Origin: Flavobacteriales bacterium
GTDB lineage: Bacteria > Bacteroidota > Bacteroidia > Flavobacteriales_F > PHOS-HE28
Direction: 5' to 3'
Length of the DNA: 64,000 bases
Assembly (NCBI GenBank): GCA_023957375.1
Contig: JAMLHB010000001.1
Location: forward strand, 1,218,245-1,282,244
Made by a program: the position numbers and the translations under genes. The notes under the pieces are model-generated. The model was not told the DNA's origin, did not search any database, and saw nothing but the letters and a program-made list of their open reading frames with translations. This document shows positions 26,674 through 35,837 of this stretch, in pieces. Position 1 is the stretch's first letter, and each line of letters opens with the position of its first letter.

Positions 26674-28314
26674 ATGGCTGAGAAGATCGACCTGGAGGCA
26701 TCCAAGAACGAAGACCACAACAAGCTCGCCGTCTCCGAGCTGCACAAGCGCTTGGTGAAGGTGTACCAGGGCGGTGGCGAGAAACACATCGCCAAGCACA
26801 AGGCCAAGGGCAAGATGACCGCCCGCGAGCGCATCGACGCCCTGCTCGACCCCAAGAGCCCGCGCATCGAGATCGGCGCCTTTGCCGCCGACGGCATGTA
26901 CAAGGAATACGGCGGGGCTCCCAGCGCGGGCGTGGTGGTGGTGATCGGCTACGTGAGCAAGCGCCAGTGCATCGTGGTGGCCAACGACGCCACCGTGAAG
27001 GCCGGCGCGTGGTTCCCCATGACGGGCAAGAAGAACCTGCGCGCCCAGGAGATCGCCATGGAGAACCACCTGCCGATCATCTACTTGGTCGATAGCGCCG
27101 GCGTGTTCCTGCCCATGCAGGACGAGATCTTCCCCGACAAGGAGCACTTCGGAAGGATCTTTCGCAACAACGCCGTGATGAGCTCCATGGGCATCACACA
27201 GATCGCCGCCGTGATGGGCAGCTGCGTGGCGGGCGGCGCCTACCTGCCCATCATGAGCGACGAGGCCCTGATCGTGGAGAAGACCGGCAGCATTTTCCTT
27301 GCGGGCAGCTACTTGGTGAAAGCCGCCATCGGTGAGGACATCGACAATGAAACGCTCGGTGGCGCCACCACGCACAGCCAGATCAGCGGGGTGACTGACT
27401 ACCAGTGCAAGGACGATGCGGATTGCCTGAAGAAGATCCGCGCCATCATGGACAAGCTCGGCAAGCCCAAGGATGCCGGTTTCAGTAGGGAGAAGTCCGC
27501 ACCCCCGAAGGAAGACCCGAAGGAGATCTACGGCATCCTGCCCGACCAGCGCGCCAAGCCCTACGACATGCGCGAACTGATCAAGCGCTTGGTGGACGGC
27601 AGCGAATTCACCGAATACAAGGAAGGCTACGGCCAGAGCATCCTCACCGCCTACGCCCGCATCGATGGCTGGGCCGTGGGCATCGTGGCCAACCAAAGGA
27701 AGGTGGTGAAGAGCAAAAAGGGCGAGATGCAGTTCGGCGGCGTGATCTACAGCGACAGCGCCGACAAGGCCACGCGCTTCATCGCCAACTGCAACCAGAA
27801 GAACATCCCGCTGGTCTTTTTGCAAGACGTCACCGGCTTCATGGTGGGCAGCCGCAGCGAGCACGGCGGCATCATCAAGGACGGCGCGAAACTGGTGAAC
27901 GCCGTGAGCAACAGCGTGGTGCCCAAGTTCACCGTGGTGGTTGGCAACAGCTACGGTGCCGGCAACTACGCCATGTGCGGCAAGGCTTACGACCCGCGCC
28001 TCATCGTGGGCTGGCCCAGCGCCAACGTGGCCGTGATGGGCGGCGACCAGGCGGCAAAAGTGTTGTTGCAGATCGAAGTGGCCGCGCTGAAAGGCCGCGG
28101 CGAGGAGATCACGAAGGAACGCGAGGAGGAGATCCTGGGCCGCATCCGCAAGAAGTATGAGGACAGCACCAGCCCGTATTACGCGGCGGCCCGGCTGTGG
28201 CTGGATGCAATCATCGATCCGTTGGAGACGAGGACGTGGATTTCGATGGGGATCGAGGCGGCGCAGCAGGCACCGGCGGGGAGGGAGTTTAATATGGGGG
28301 TGTTGCAGGTGTGA
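26674..28314 (+). CDS. Acyl-CoA carboxylase, carboxyltransferase (beta) subunit, methylcrotonyl-CoA type
   Basis: The protein has 546 residues with the two-lobed crotonase-like carboxyltransferase fold. Characteristic stretches are KMTARERIDALLD near the N-terminus, SAGVFLPMQDEIFPD and MGSCVAGGAYLPIMSDEA in lobe one, and NQKNIPLVFLQDVTGFMVG and GNSYGAGNYAMCGKAYDP in lobe two. The segment FLPMQDEIFPDKEHFGRIF matches methylcrotonyl-CoA carboxylase beta chains better than propionyl-CoA ones. It would transfer carboxyl from carboxybiotin to an acyl-CoA in leucine or branched-acid breakdown. The biotin-carrying alpha subunit is not in the window. A near copy of the last 50 codons lies at 37627-37777. 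Confidence 0.92.
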   Translation: MAEKIDLEASKNEDHNKLAVSELHKRLVKVYQGGGEKHIAKHKAKGKMTARERIDALLDPKSPRIEIGAFAADGMYKEYGGAPSAGVVVVIGYVSKRQCIVVANDATVKAGAWFPMTGKKNLRAQEIAMENHLPIIYLVDSAGVFLPMQDEIFPDKEHFGRIFRNNAVMSSMGITQIAAVMGSCVAGGAYLPIMSDEALIVEKTGSIFLAGSYLVKAAIGEDIDNETLGGATTHSQISGVTDYQCKDDADCLKKIRAIMDKLGKPKDAGFSREKSAPPKEDPKEIYGILPDQRAKPYDMRELIKRLVDGSEFTEYKEGYGQSILTAYARIDGWAVGIVANQRKVVKSKKGEMQFGGVIYSDSADKATRFIANCNQKNIPLVFLQDVTGFMVGSRSEHGGIIKDGAKLVNAVSNSVVPKFTVVVGNSYGAGNYAMCGKAYDPRLIVGWPSANVAVMGGDQAAKVLLQIEVAALKGRGEEITKEREEEILGRIRKKYEDSTSPYYAAARLWLDAIIDPLETRTWISMGIEAAQQAPAGREFNMGVLQV

Positions 28315-28348
28315 GGCTACAGCCCGTGTTTCTCATCTTGGACACAAA

Positions 28349-28435
28349 TGGACCCCGATTGGACGCGGGTGGATCCGCGTCCATTCGGGGTCCACTCCGC
28401 TGCATATTGGCCAATAGCATGGCCCACTACCCGAT
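28349..28435. repeat. Palindromic intergenic element, family C
   Basis: Two arms, tggaccccgattggacgcgg and its near reverse complement ending 28394, form a long hairpin. A conserved tail containing ccaatagcatggcccactac follows. The same element recurs at 44995-45075 with a perfect 19-bp stem. It lies between the carboxylase gene and the LytTR regulator, both of which end here. Confidence 0.85.
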
Positions 28436-28447
28436 AGGCCATGCCCC

Positions 28448-29215
28448 TCACATCCGTGCCAGTGCATCCAACAGGTCCTGCCTCTTTCGGCGCGACACGG
28501 TGATGTTCGACCCATCGACCATGATCAACTCGCCGCCCTCCCCCCGGATGTACTTGCGCACATGCCGCACGTTGACCAGATGCGTGTGATGCACCCGGAT
28601 GAATTCCTCCGGCCTCAATATGCCCTCAAAATCCCCCAATGACCGGCAGACCACCAGTCGGGAGCCATCGGTGCGATGCACTTCGCTATACCCCCCCGCC
28701 GATCGGCAATAGACGATGTCATGCGTGGAGATCACCTCCAGCCCATTCGACACGGGCAGTGCGATGCGCCGGTCTTGTGGGGCGGGTAAAAGGTTGCGCA
28801 GCAGAGCGATGAACTGGTCAGAATGCTGCGGCACGGCATCCCTTGCATGCACGGCCTTGTCCACCGCAAGGCCCAATTCATCCGGGTCCACCGGTTTCAG
28901 CAGGAAATCCAGTGCGCTGAACCGGATCGCCTTCACGGCGTAGCCTACATGTGCGGTGGTGAAGATGACATGCGGCCGGTCCATGCCCAATGCCTCCAAC
29001 AGGTCGAACCCCGTGCGATCACCCAGTTCCACATCGAGAAATAGGACGTCCGGGCCCAGGCGTGTGATCAACTCGATACCCGTTCCCACCGATCCCGCCA
29101 TGCCCAACAGCCGCATATCGGGATGGTGGCATGCCAAGGCACCGGAGAGCACTTCCCGGGCGTGCTGATCGTCATCCACGATCACCACTGTGGTGGCGGG
29201 TTTGGCGCCGGTCAT
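28448..29215 (-). CDS. LytTR-family response regulator
   Basis: The protein has 255 residues from the ATG at 29215. A receiver domain (residues 8-125) has acidic residues VDDD and the phospho-acceptor Asp61 in FLDVELGDRTGF. A LytTR DNA-binding domain follows (about residues 150-250: IALPVSNGLEVISTHDIVYC ... FIRVHHTHLVNVRHVRKYI). It lies 53 bp downstream of a LytS-type kinase on the same strand, so the two form a classic pair. The longer open frame upstream overlaps the kinase gene and is not used. Confidence 0.93.
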   Translation of the reverse strand: MTGAKPATTVVIVDDDQHAREVLSGALACHHPDMRLLGMAGSVGTGIELITRLGPDVLFLDVELGDRTGFDLLEALGMDRPHVIFTTAHVGYAVKAIRFSALDFLLKPVDPDELGLAVDKAVHARDAVPQHSDQFIALLRNLLPAPQDRRIALPVSNGLEVISTHDIVYCRSAGGYSEVHRTDGSRLVVCRSLGDFEGILRPEEFIRVHHTHLVNVRHVRKYIRGEGGELIMVDGSNITVSRRKRQDLLDALARM

Positions 29216-29268
29216 GATCCGAAGATAAGGTGAAGCGGGGATGTGCGGGCACCTCAGCTTGCCGCCGT

Positions 29269-31074
29269 TCACGCTGAACTCCACGGCAGGTCCACCACCA
29301 CACGCGTACCGTGGGAAAGATCCTCGTACCGGAAATCGCCTCGGCCGCCGTACTGCCGCCACAACAGGTCCAGGCGTTCCCGGGTGATCCGGGTGCCCAA
29401 AGAACCCGACTTTCCCGGACCGGTCCCGGATGGGGCCGATCGCGCACTGCGTCCCACGCCGTTGTCCTCGATCGTCCATCTCAATTGGCAATGCCTCATT
29501 TCCACGCGCAAGGAGATGTGCCCGCGCCCATCCATGTGGGCGATGCCATGCCAGATGGCATTCTCCACAAAGGGTTGTACCACCAATGGCGGCACCAGGA
29601 CCTTGTCGGGGTCGATCCCACGCTCCACGCTGATGGCAAAGTCGAATTTCCTTTCAAGGCGGAGGTGCTCCAATTCCAAGTAATCATGCAGCGTTTCCAG
29701 GTCTTCCCGCAAAGACACTTCGTGCTGACGGCTATTCTCCAGGACATTCCGCATCACATGGGCGAATTTGGCCAGATAGGCGCGGGTATGGTCGGCATCA
29801 TTCCGTTGCACGAACGCATTGATCGAGTTCAAGGCGTTGAACAGGAAGTGCGGATTCAGTTGCGCACGCAACGCTTGGGTCTGGAGCACGGCTTTCTCCT
29901 TGAGGAAGCGTTCCTGCCTGCGCCGCCGATCGTTGTAATACCATGCAGCGCCTCCTGTTGCAAACAGGAGCCCGGCAACGAGGATGCCAAAGCGGATCGC
30001 CTTCTGCCGCGCGATCTCCTTCCCGGCCAGCGCCTCCTTTCCATCCATCTCCGCGCGGAGCAGGGCTTCCTTCAACCGGTAGTCGAAATCGGTTTTTTGG
30101 CGCAACAGTGCCGCTTGGTTCTCGTCGCTTCGGATCACATCGCGCAGCAAGGTGAACTGCTCCAGCGTCTCCAAGGCCCGCACGGCGTTGCCGGCCTCCT
30201 TGTTCACTTCGTACAGGTTCAGGTAGCACTGTTCAAGGAGCGAACGTTCACCGATCGCCTGTGCAATGGCCAATGCGCGGTCCCCAAAAGCGATGGCCTT
30301 GGCCCGCTCGCCGAGTCGTGCATACAGGTCCGACAGGCCGACCAGCGAGGCGGCCGTGCGCCGCTTGTCGCCCATGTCCTCAGCCACCTTCATACTCTTT
30401 TCATATAAGGGCAGCGCGGCCTGCAGATGGCCCCGCCGCAGTTCATTGTCACCCAAGGCCGTCGCTGCATACTGCACCTCTTTCGGATCTTTGATCAGCT
30501 CCGCGATGGCCAAGGCCTTCCGTGCCTGCGCATCAGCCTCCGCGTAGCGCTCCATTTTTGTATTAGCCAGCGCCATGGAGGTGAGGATGCCGGCTTCCGA
30601 TGCATCACCGGCGCCTTTCTTCAAGGCCCATGCGCGTTCCATGTAGGCAAGCCCATCGTACGCCTGGCCCATCATGAAATGCGTGCCGCCGATATCCTTC
30701 AGGAGCGCTGCCTGGCCATTGATGTCGCCGGACTTCCGGGACAAGGCCAGGGCTTCGCCGTAAAGCTTGAGTGCTGCGGCATGGCTCCCTTGCATGGCCA
30801 TGGCCTTGGCCTGCAGGCCGAGTGCGGCCGCCATATACCGCGTGCTTCCCATGCGCATCGCCGTGTCGTACATCATCCGTGCGATGCCCAATGCACTGTC
30901 ACGGTCCGTGAAGAGGAGCCCATCCCGGACCAGGTCGCTCCAGGCCTCCAGGCGCGTGGTATCGGCCTTGGCCCGGCCTTCCCGGATCGTCCACTGGCTG
31001 TCACCGTCTTCCTGCGCAACCGCCGGTGCGCCCACCAAGCATAGCGTACCCACAAGAAGAGCGGCGTTGTTCAT
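29269..31074 (-). CDS. TPR-containing LytS-type sensor histidine kinase
   Basis: The protein has 601 residues from the ATG at 31074 (a GTG at 31122 is also open). A signal peptide is followed by about six TPR-like repeats (ALGLQAKAMAMQGSHAAALK ... RTAASLVGLSDLYARLGERA), a transmembrane helix (FGILVAGLLFATGGAAW), and a His_kinase domain. Phospho-acceptor His409 sits in LNPHFLFNALNSI. The ATP-binding boxes NAIWHG, IEDNGVG and GSLGTRITRERL are visible. The TPR sensor is predicted to be periplasmic. It is co-directional with the LytTR regulator gene just downstream, its likely partner. Confidence 0.93.
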   Translation of the reverse strand: MNNAALLVGTLCLVGAPAVAQEDGDSQWTIREGRAKADTTRLEAWSDLVRDGLLFTDRDSALGIARMMYDTAMRMGSTRYMAAALGLQAKAMAMQGSHAAALKLYGEALALSRKSGDINGQAALLKDIGGTHFMMGQAYDGLAYMERAWALKKGAGDASEAGILTSMALANTKMERYAEADAQARKALAIAELIKDPKEVQYAATALGDNELRRGHLQAALPLYEKSMKVAEDMGDKRRTAASLVGLSDLYARLGERAKAIAFGDRALAIAQAIGERSLLEQCYLNLYEVNKEAGNAVRALETLEQFTLLRDVIRSDENQAALLRQKTDFDYRLKEALLRAEMDGKEALAGKEIARQKAIRFGILVAGLLFATGGAAWYYNDRRRRQERFLKEKAVLQTQALRAQLNPHFLFNALNSINAFVQRNDADHTRAYLAKFAHVMRNVLENSRQHEVSLREDLETLHDYLELEHLRLERKFDFAISVERGIDPDKVLVPPLVVQPFVENAIWHGIAHMDGRGHISLRVEMRHCQLRWTIEDNGVGRSARSAPSGTGPGKSGSLGTRITRERLDLLWRQYGGRGDFRYEDLSHGTRVVVDLPWSSA

Positions 31075-31254
31075 GGCAAGTGCTCCGAACAGAAGGCAAG
31101 CAAATCTAAAGGCCAACGCCACATGGCCCCCAACAGACGCCAGTTATGTGCAGGTGCCCGCCACTTATGCAATGGGGGAAGGTCTGCTGTCCGCTTCCCG
31201 GTAGCTTGGCACCGGATAACCAGCCTGGCGACCATTCACCCACACCTGCGCACC

Positions 31255-34200
31255 ATGAAACGCCTGTTCACCCTTTCCAGTTGGACCTACCTGTTTCTTG
31301 GCACTGGCTCGCTTTTTGCCCAACTCGGTCCGTTGAACTGGACCCGCCCCGTGGCCGTGGAGGCGAACGGCATCTTCCTGGTCTGGCACGATGCCCCTGA
31401 GATCGGCAACCAGATCCACCAGAAGACGTACTCCTACACGTACGCCGACGCCAATCTGCCAATGGACGAGCGGATCTCCGCCACACCGGGCCAGACGGCA
31501 CCGGGCGCTGGCGCGGCGCCGTTCACCGATGTGGCCACCGGCAAATTTCTCCACGGGGCCCGTGAAGGGGTGGTCTCCGTTTGGGGTCCGGGGCCGTCAG
31601 GGATCACCATGGCCTTTCCACGCTTCGACACCAGCGCCATGGCATGGACCGAAATGACGGAGTACCAGATCACAGGCGATATCCAGGCCGACCGCATCCA
31701 TGTGCGCACTTTGGATGTGGATGGCGACCAACTGGATGAATGTGTGGTGGCCTATCTGAACACCGAGGATTCGCTCCATGTGGAGCTGTACAATGTGGAC
31801 AGCGCGTTGCAGCCCACATTCATGGGCGGTTTTTGCGACTTCCAGGCCATGACGGCCTCCGATCAAAAGGTGCGCATCGCGATCGCCACGGGCGATTTCA
31901 ATGGGGATGGGACCGAGGAACTCGCCGTGCTGCGCAACCTGGGACCATCGGGATACTATGTGGACCTGGAACTGCGCATCTATGCCTTCGGTAGTGGCAC
32001 TTGGACCTTGAAAAGCACCTATGCCAATTTCGAGGTGGGATTCAACCTTCCGTTGCAGCACTTCGAGATGACCTTGGTGCCGGGGCATTTCATGGATGGA
32101 CCGGGCCAGCAGCTCGCATTGGTGGCCAGCTTGTTCCATGGGAGCAGCTTCAGGAAGGTGCAAGTGGGCGTGGTAAGCATCAGCAGCGACCTGCAGACCA
32201 TCACCGGCGGGAGCTACTTCACCTCCTCGTTCACCACGGAGGGGGTCGAGCTTGGCGCGGATGCTGCCAACCTCTATGGCGATGAGCGCGATGAATTGGT
32301 GGTGGTGGCCGGGAAGAATGCATTCCTGATGCAAATGACCACCGGAGATTCCCTGTACGTGCGGCCGGCGCAACCCTTGGACTACGATGGCTTTGCCTAT
32401 GGGGACAACGGCACGCACCCGGTGATGCACGACCATATCCGGCTCACTGATGTCGACCAGGACGGCCACATCGACCTGGTCTCTGTGTACGATGCACTCT
32501 CCAGCGGTAACGGTGGCTTCGATGTCCGTGTACATGCCATCGACAGCCTTAACGGGTTCACCCTGAAGGGGCGATTGCAGTACGATGAGGATGAACCCAT
32601 CAATAACACGGACCCTCCGCAATATGCCTTCCGCCCATATTCCGTGGCCGTGGGGAATTTCAGCGGGCTGAATTACACCATCGGAGAACCCACTCACCAC
32701 GTATCGGCAGCCCTGGTGAACCCGATCGTGATCCTGAACGCGCCACCGGTGCATTTCGATATGCTCGACAGCACCCCGTACGACCTGAACAGCTGTTTTA
32801 ATGGCGGTGATTGCGACTTTGGCGCCACCTACCGCAAATCTTCCACCACATCCATCGAGGTGAGCACCACAGTAAGGTCCGATTGGGCCATTTCATCGGG
32901 ATACTCCGTATCCGGGTCGGTGGAAGTGGGTGTGGAACCCATGGGGATCGGCGTTGCCGTCAGCGTGGATTATGAGAGGCACCTCCTGCTGAACTATGGC
33001 CGGCATTTCAGCCTGACCGATGCCGCCAGCAGCACCGTAACCGTGGGCGTGGAGGTGACGGCAAGGGAGGACGACCGGATCTACAGCACCCTCACCCAGT
33101 ATGATGTGTGGGAATACCCGTTGTACCATGGTGACGAAACGGTTCCACGCAGGACCATCGCGACCTTGGAACCCCTGAACGTGGCCGCCACCTGGTATCC
33201 GAGCAAGAGCTATTTCGCCGTGCAATATGTACCGGACCACGAGGTAGGCAACGTGCTATCCTATCCGGCGTTCACGGCCTTGACCGAAAATCCGGACTTG
33301 GAACAACCAATCGCGGGGAACTACGACACCGACAGCTTCGTGCTGGATGGCAGCTCCAACTACGACTGGTACCTGGAAACGGCGGATTTCACATCCAGCC
33401 AGGCGGACACCTCGAGTTCCGGCGGCGTGGACCTGGGCTTCGGCATCGGTGGATTCCGCTTTGACGGCGACTATTCCCAGGGCCGTGCGCAGACCTACCT
33501 CACCACCGTGACCGACCTGATCGACCTGAACGTACACCTGGGGAGCATGGACATGGGCGTGGGCGATGCGAAGTACACGGTGACCCCATACGCCTATTGG
33601 AACAAGAACGGCGCGCTGGTGGTGGATTACGCGGCCAGGCCCGAGATCGCGCCGCCGGGATTCCCTCCCACCTGGTGGCAACAGCAATACGGCCAACTCC
33701 CGGACCCCACTTTCGTGCTGCCGTGGAAGCTGGACCCGGAGAAAGGCTTCGCCATCAGCGATGAAGCAAAACGCAAACAGACCAAGGACATCATCTTCGA
33801 CAAGGCCTATCCCATGCCAGGCGACACCGTGCTGATCACCGCACGCGTACGCAATTTCAGCCTACTGTCCACACCAGCCCCCGTCACCGTCAGCTTCTAC
33901 CTCGGCGACCCGGATGAGGACGGCACTCCGCTAGTGGGACTGGGCGGAACCAACACGGTGAGCACCGATGGCCCCATCACCGCGCAGGGCCGTGCCGACG
34001 TGAGCATCTCGTGGCCCATCCCCCCGGACCTGTCCGCCTACCCGCGCATCTATGCCGTACTGGATGAGGACAACGCCATGGTCGAGGTCCATGAAGGCAA
34101 CAACACGGGTTTCAATGTACTGGGCTGGGCTTCCGGGCAAGTAGGCGTGGATGAACCGGGAGGCGCCCCCCCGAACACAGGCCTACTCTGCTACCCGAAC

Positions 34201-34431
34201 CCGTTCCTCGCCACCACCACTATCGCGGTGGCCATGTCCACCAGCGGGCACGCCACCCTCACCATCCTCGACCCACTGGGCCGGGAGGTGCGCCACTTGC
34301 TGGACGCCGACCTGCCCGCAGGAAGCCGCACGCTGCAATTCGACGCGAACGGCCTGCCGGACGGTCTGTACATCGCCGTGTTGCGCACGGAGGCAGGCAT
34401 ACGCACCGCCAGATTGATGCTGGCCCGATAG
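31255..34431 (+). CDS. Secreted FG-GAP/CARDB protein with T9SS tail
   Basis: The protein has 1058 residues from the ATG at 31255 (MKRLFTLSSWTYLFLGTG). FG-GAP/VCBS-like calcium-binding loops occur at about residue 215 (ATGDFNGDGTEELAVL) and residue 398 (DVDQDGHIDLVSVYD), suggesting an integrin-like propeller. The central region (about 500-800) has no family I recognise. A CARDB-type adhesion domain lies near residues 850-958 (PGDTVLITARVRNFSL). The sorting tail is LLCYPNPFLATTTIAV ... GLYIAVLRTEAG. It starts 180 bp from the divergent kinase gene. The role is unknown; adhesion or carbohydrate binding is possible. Confidence 0.87.
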   Translation: MKRLFTLSSWTYLFLGTGSLFAQLGPLNWTRPVAVEANGIFLVWHDAPEIGNQIHQKTYSYTYADANLPMDERISATPGQTAPGAGAAPFTDVATGKFLHGAREGVVSVWGPGPSGITMAFPRFDTSAMAWTEMTEYQITGDIQADRIHVRTLDVDGDQLDECVVAYLNTEDSLHVELYNVDSALQPTFMGGFCDFQAMTASDQKVRIAIATGDFNGDGTEELAVLRNLGPSGYYVDLELRIYAFGSGTWTLKSTYANFEVGFNLPLQHFEMTLVPGHFMDGPGQQLALVASLFHGSSFRKVQVGVVSISSDLQTITGGSYFTSSFTTEGVELGADAANLYGDERDELVVVAGKNAFLMQMTTGDSLYVRPAQPLDYDGFAYGDNGTHPVMHDHIRLTDVDQDGHIDLVSVYDALSSGNGGFDVRVHAIDSLNGFTLKGRLQYDEDEPINNTDPPQYAFRPYSVAVGNFSGLNYTIGEPTHHVSAALVNPIVILNAPPVHFDMLDSTPYDLNSCFNGGDCDFGATYRKSSTTSIEVSTTVRSDWAISSGYSVSGSVEVGVEPMGIGVAVSVDYERHLLLNYGRHFSLTDAASSTVTVGVEVTAREDDRIYSTLTQYDVWEYPLYHGDETVPRRTIATLEPLNVAATWYPSKSYFAVQYVPDHEVGNVLSYPAFTALTENPDLEQPIAGNYDTDSFVLDGSSNYDWYLETADFTSSQADTSSSGGVDLGFGIGGFRFDGDYSQGRAQTYLTTVTDLIDLNVHLGSMDMGVGDAKYTVTPYAYWNKNGALVVDYAARPEIAPPGFPPTWWQQQYGQLPDPTFVLPWKLDPEKGFAISDEAKRKQTKDIIFDKAYPMPGDTVLITARVRNFSLLSTPAPVTVSFYLGDPDEDGTPLVGLGGTNTVSTDGPITAQGRADVSISWPIPPDLSAYPRIYAVLDEDNAMVEVHEGNNTGFNVLGWASGQVGVDEPGGAPPNTGLLCYPNPFLATTTIAVAMSTSGHATLTILDPLGREVRHLLDADLPAGSRTLQFDANGLPDGLYIAVLRTEAGIRTARLMLAR

Positions 34432-34499
34432 GCCTGCGGTAGACCGTGGTCGGGGATCAATAACCCAGACCATGGCACATCGCGCCGCCTTCCCCCACT

Positions 34500-34548
34500 C
34501 GCCTGCGTTTGCAACGCGGGCGATCATCCCAGCGCGCTTGCAGCGCGC
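34500..34548. repeat. REP family B doublet
   Basis: Hairpin one (34500-34522) is a variant of the palindrome at 6118. Hairpin two (34532-34548, gcgcgcttgcagcgcgc) follows 9 bp later. The same doublet, with compensating changes in hairpin two (gtgcgc/gcgcac), occurs at 40712-40760. Paired changes that keep the stem suggest that structure is conserved. Confidence 0.85.
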
Positions 34549-34608
34549 ACATTGATGCCGTACTGTGTGGTGACACCCGTGCTATACATATGCTGGTACG
34601 GGGTCTGA

Positions 34609-34768
34609 TCACGCCTCCCCCGCCTCGAGGATCTTTCTCAACTGCTCCACCAAGGGTGGCACGTACTTGTTCGCTATCCGATGGATCTGGACATCGTCGA
34701 TGTTGCCGTAGTCCTGAACGATCCTGTGCCGATGGTCTTGGATCTTGAACTAATCGACTTCAAGCCAA
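34609..34768 (-). pseudogene. HepT (DUF86) 3'-end fragment
   Basis: About 160 bp match the 3' end of the intact hepT at 40821-41165 at roughly 93% by eye, from WLEVD...FKIQ to the stop codon (LLEAGE-like end). The expected Trp codon is TAG, so the fragment is interrupted as well as lacking its 5' half. The match continues beyond the stop into the flanking REP doublet, so the copied unit was gene tail plus downstream palindromes. Confidence 0.88.
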
Positions 34769-34951
34769 TTCGCCAATGGGCGATGGGTGCATTTGGGCAT
34801 CAATGATCTTCCCGAACAGGTGCGCACGTTCATGCGCGCATGCCGTCACGAAATACGCACCGGCCTGGGCTATATCGTATCCTTTCAAACGGATGGTGTG
34901 CCGTTGCGGCAATTCGCGGGGCCTGAACGAATATCGGCATTGCAGGTTCAA
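34760..34951 (-). pseudogene. N-terminal remnant of a second-type RAYT transposase
   Basis: The open frame of 63 codons encodes HTIRLKGYDIAQAGAYFVTA followed by HERAHLFGKIIDAQ, the N-terminal signature of the REP-associated transposases with an 'RLKGYDY...GAYFVT...FG' start. It breaks off at about 34768, where the sequence turns into the HepT fragment, and its stop codon comes from that junction. The HUH and Tyr motifs are missing. From 34952 to 35060, up to mlaE, I see nothing recognisable. Confidence 0.75.
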
Positions 34952-35060
34952 ATGGCCTCTTCATAATTGGCCTGCCTGTTTGCCAGAGGCTGGATCATCG
35001 CAGATGTGGGTCTGCACTACATGCCAGTCCGGATCGATCCGGCGTACTACATTACACGCC

Positions 35061-35837
35061 ATGGCGGTCAAAGGTGGATCCGGTTTCCGTTCGGCCTTGA
35101 CCGAGGTGGGCGAGACCGCCCAGTTCACGGCACGTTTCTTCCGCAACGCCTTCCACCCGCGCTTTGAGTGGCGCGAGCTGATCCGGCAATGTACCGTGAA
35201 CGGGGCACTGACCTTTCCCTTGGTAGGGATCACGGCCTTCATCATGGGCTTGGTGCTTACGGTGCAAAGTCGCCCGACCTTGGCGCGTTTCGGGGCCGAA
35301 AGCATGCTGCCGGCCATGGTCGCCATCAGCATGGTGCGCGAGATCGCACCGGTGATCACTGCCTTGATCTGCGCCGGCAAGATCGGCAGCAGCATGGGGG
35401 CTGAACTGGGCAGTATGCGCGTGACCGAGCAGATCGATGCCATGGAGGTGAGCGGTACCAACCCCTTCCGCTACCTCGCCGTTACGCGCATCTGGAGCAC
35501 CATCCTGATGCTGCCCGTGTTGGTGGTGCTTGCCGACGGCATCTCCATCTGGGCCTCGTGGATCGGCGTGAACCTGCGCGATACCGTGAGCTGGGAGCTC
35601 TTCTACCGCCAAGTGTTCGATTCGCTCGAGTACAGCGATCTCATTCCCGCCTTCATCAAGAGCTTCTTCTTCGGCCTGGCCATTGGCGTGGTGGGCTGCT
35701 ACAAGGGCTTCACCACCAAGAAAGGCACCGAGGGCGTGGGCCGCAGCGCGCACAGCGCCGTGGTGACGGCCTCGTTGCTCATCTTCATCCTGGACCTGCT
35801 CGTGGTGCAGATCACGGACCTGTTAGGCTTTACCTGA
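35061..35837 (+). CDS. mlaE: MlaE-family ABC transporter permease
   Basis: The protein has 258 residues from the ATG at 35061. It has about five membrane segments (LTFPLVGITAFIMGLVLTV, MVAISMVREIAPVITALICA, ILMLPVLVVLADGISIWASW, FFFGLAIGVVGCYKGF, ASLLIFILDLLVVQITDLL). The conserved MlaE motif GKIGSSMGAELGSMRVTEQIDA is present. It is the permease of a lipid-transport ABC system that maintains outer-membrane asymmetry. The stop overlaps the mlaF start by one base. The much longer open frame upstream crosses transposase debris and is rejected. Confidence 0.93.
   Translation: MAVKGGSGFRSALTEVGETAQFTARFFRNAFHPRFEWRELIRQCTVNGALTFPLVGITAFIMGLVLTVQSRPTLARFGAESMLPAMVAISMVREIAPVITALICAGKIGSSMGAELGSMRVTEQIDAMEVSGTNPFRYLAVTRIWSTILMLPVLVVLADGISIWASWIGVNLRDTVSWELFYRQVFDSLEYSDLIPAFIKSFFFGLAIGVVGCYKGFTTKKGTEGVGRSAHSAVVTASLLIFILDLLVVQITDLLGFT

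Noticed and set aside
34776-35060. 95-codon upstream extension of mlaE
   Set aside because: It reads antisense through RAYT debris and has no membrane or domain features. MlaE family length fits the start at 35061.
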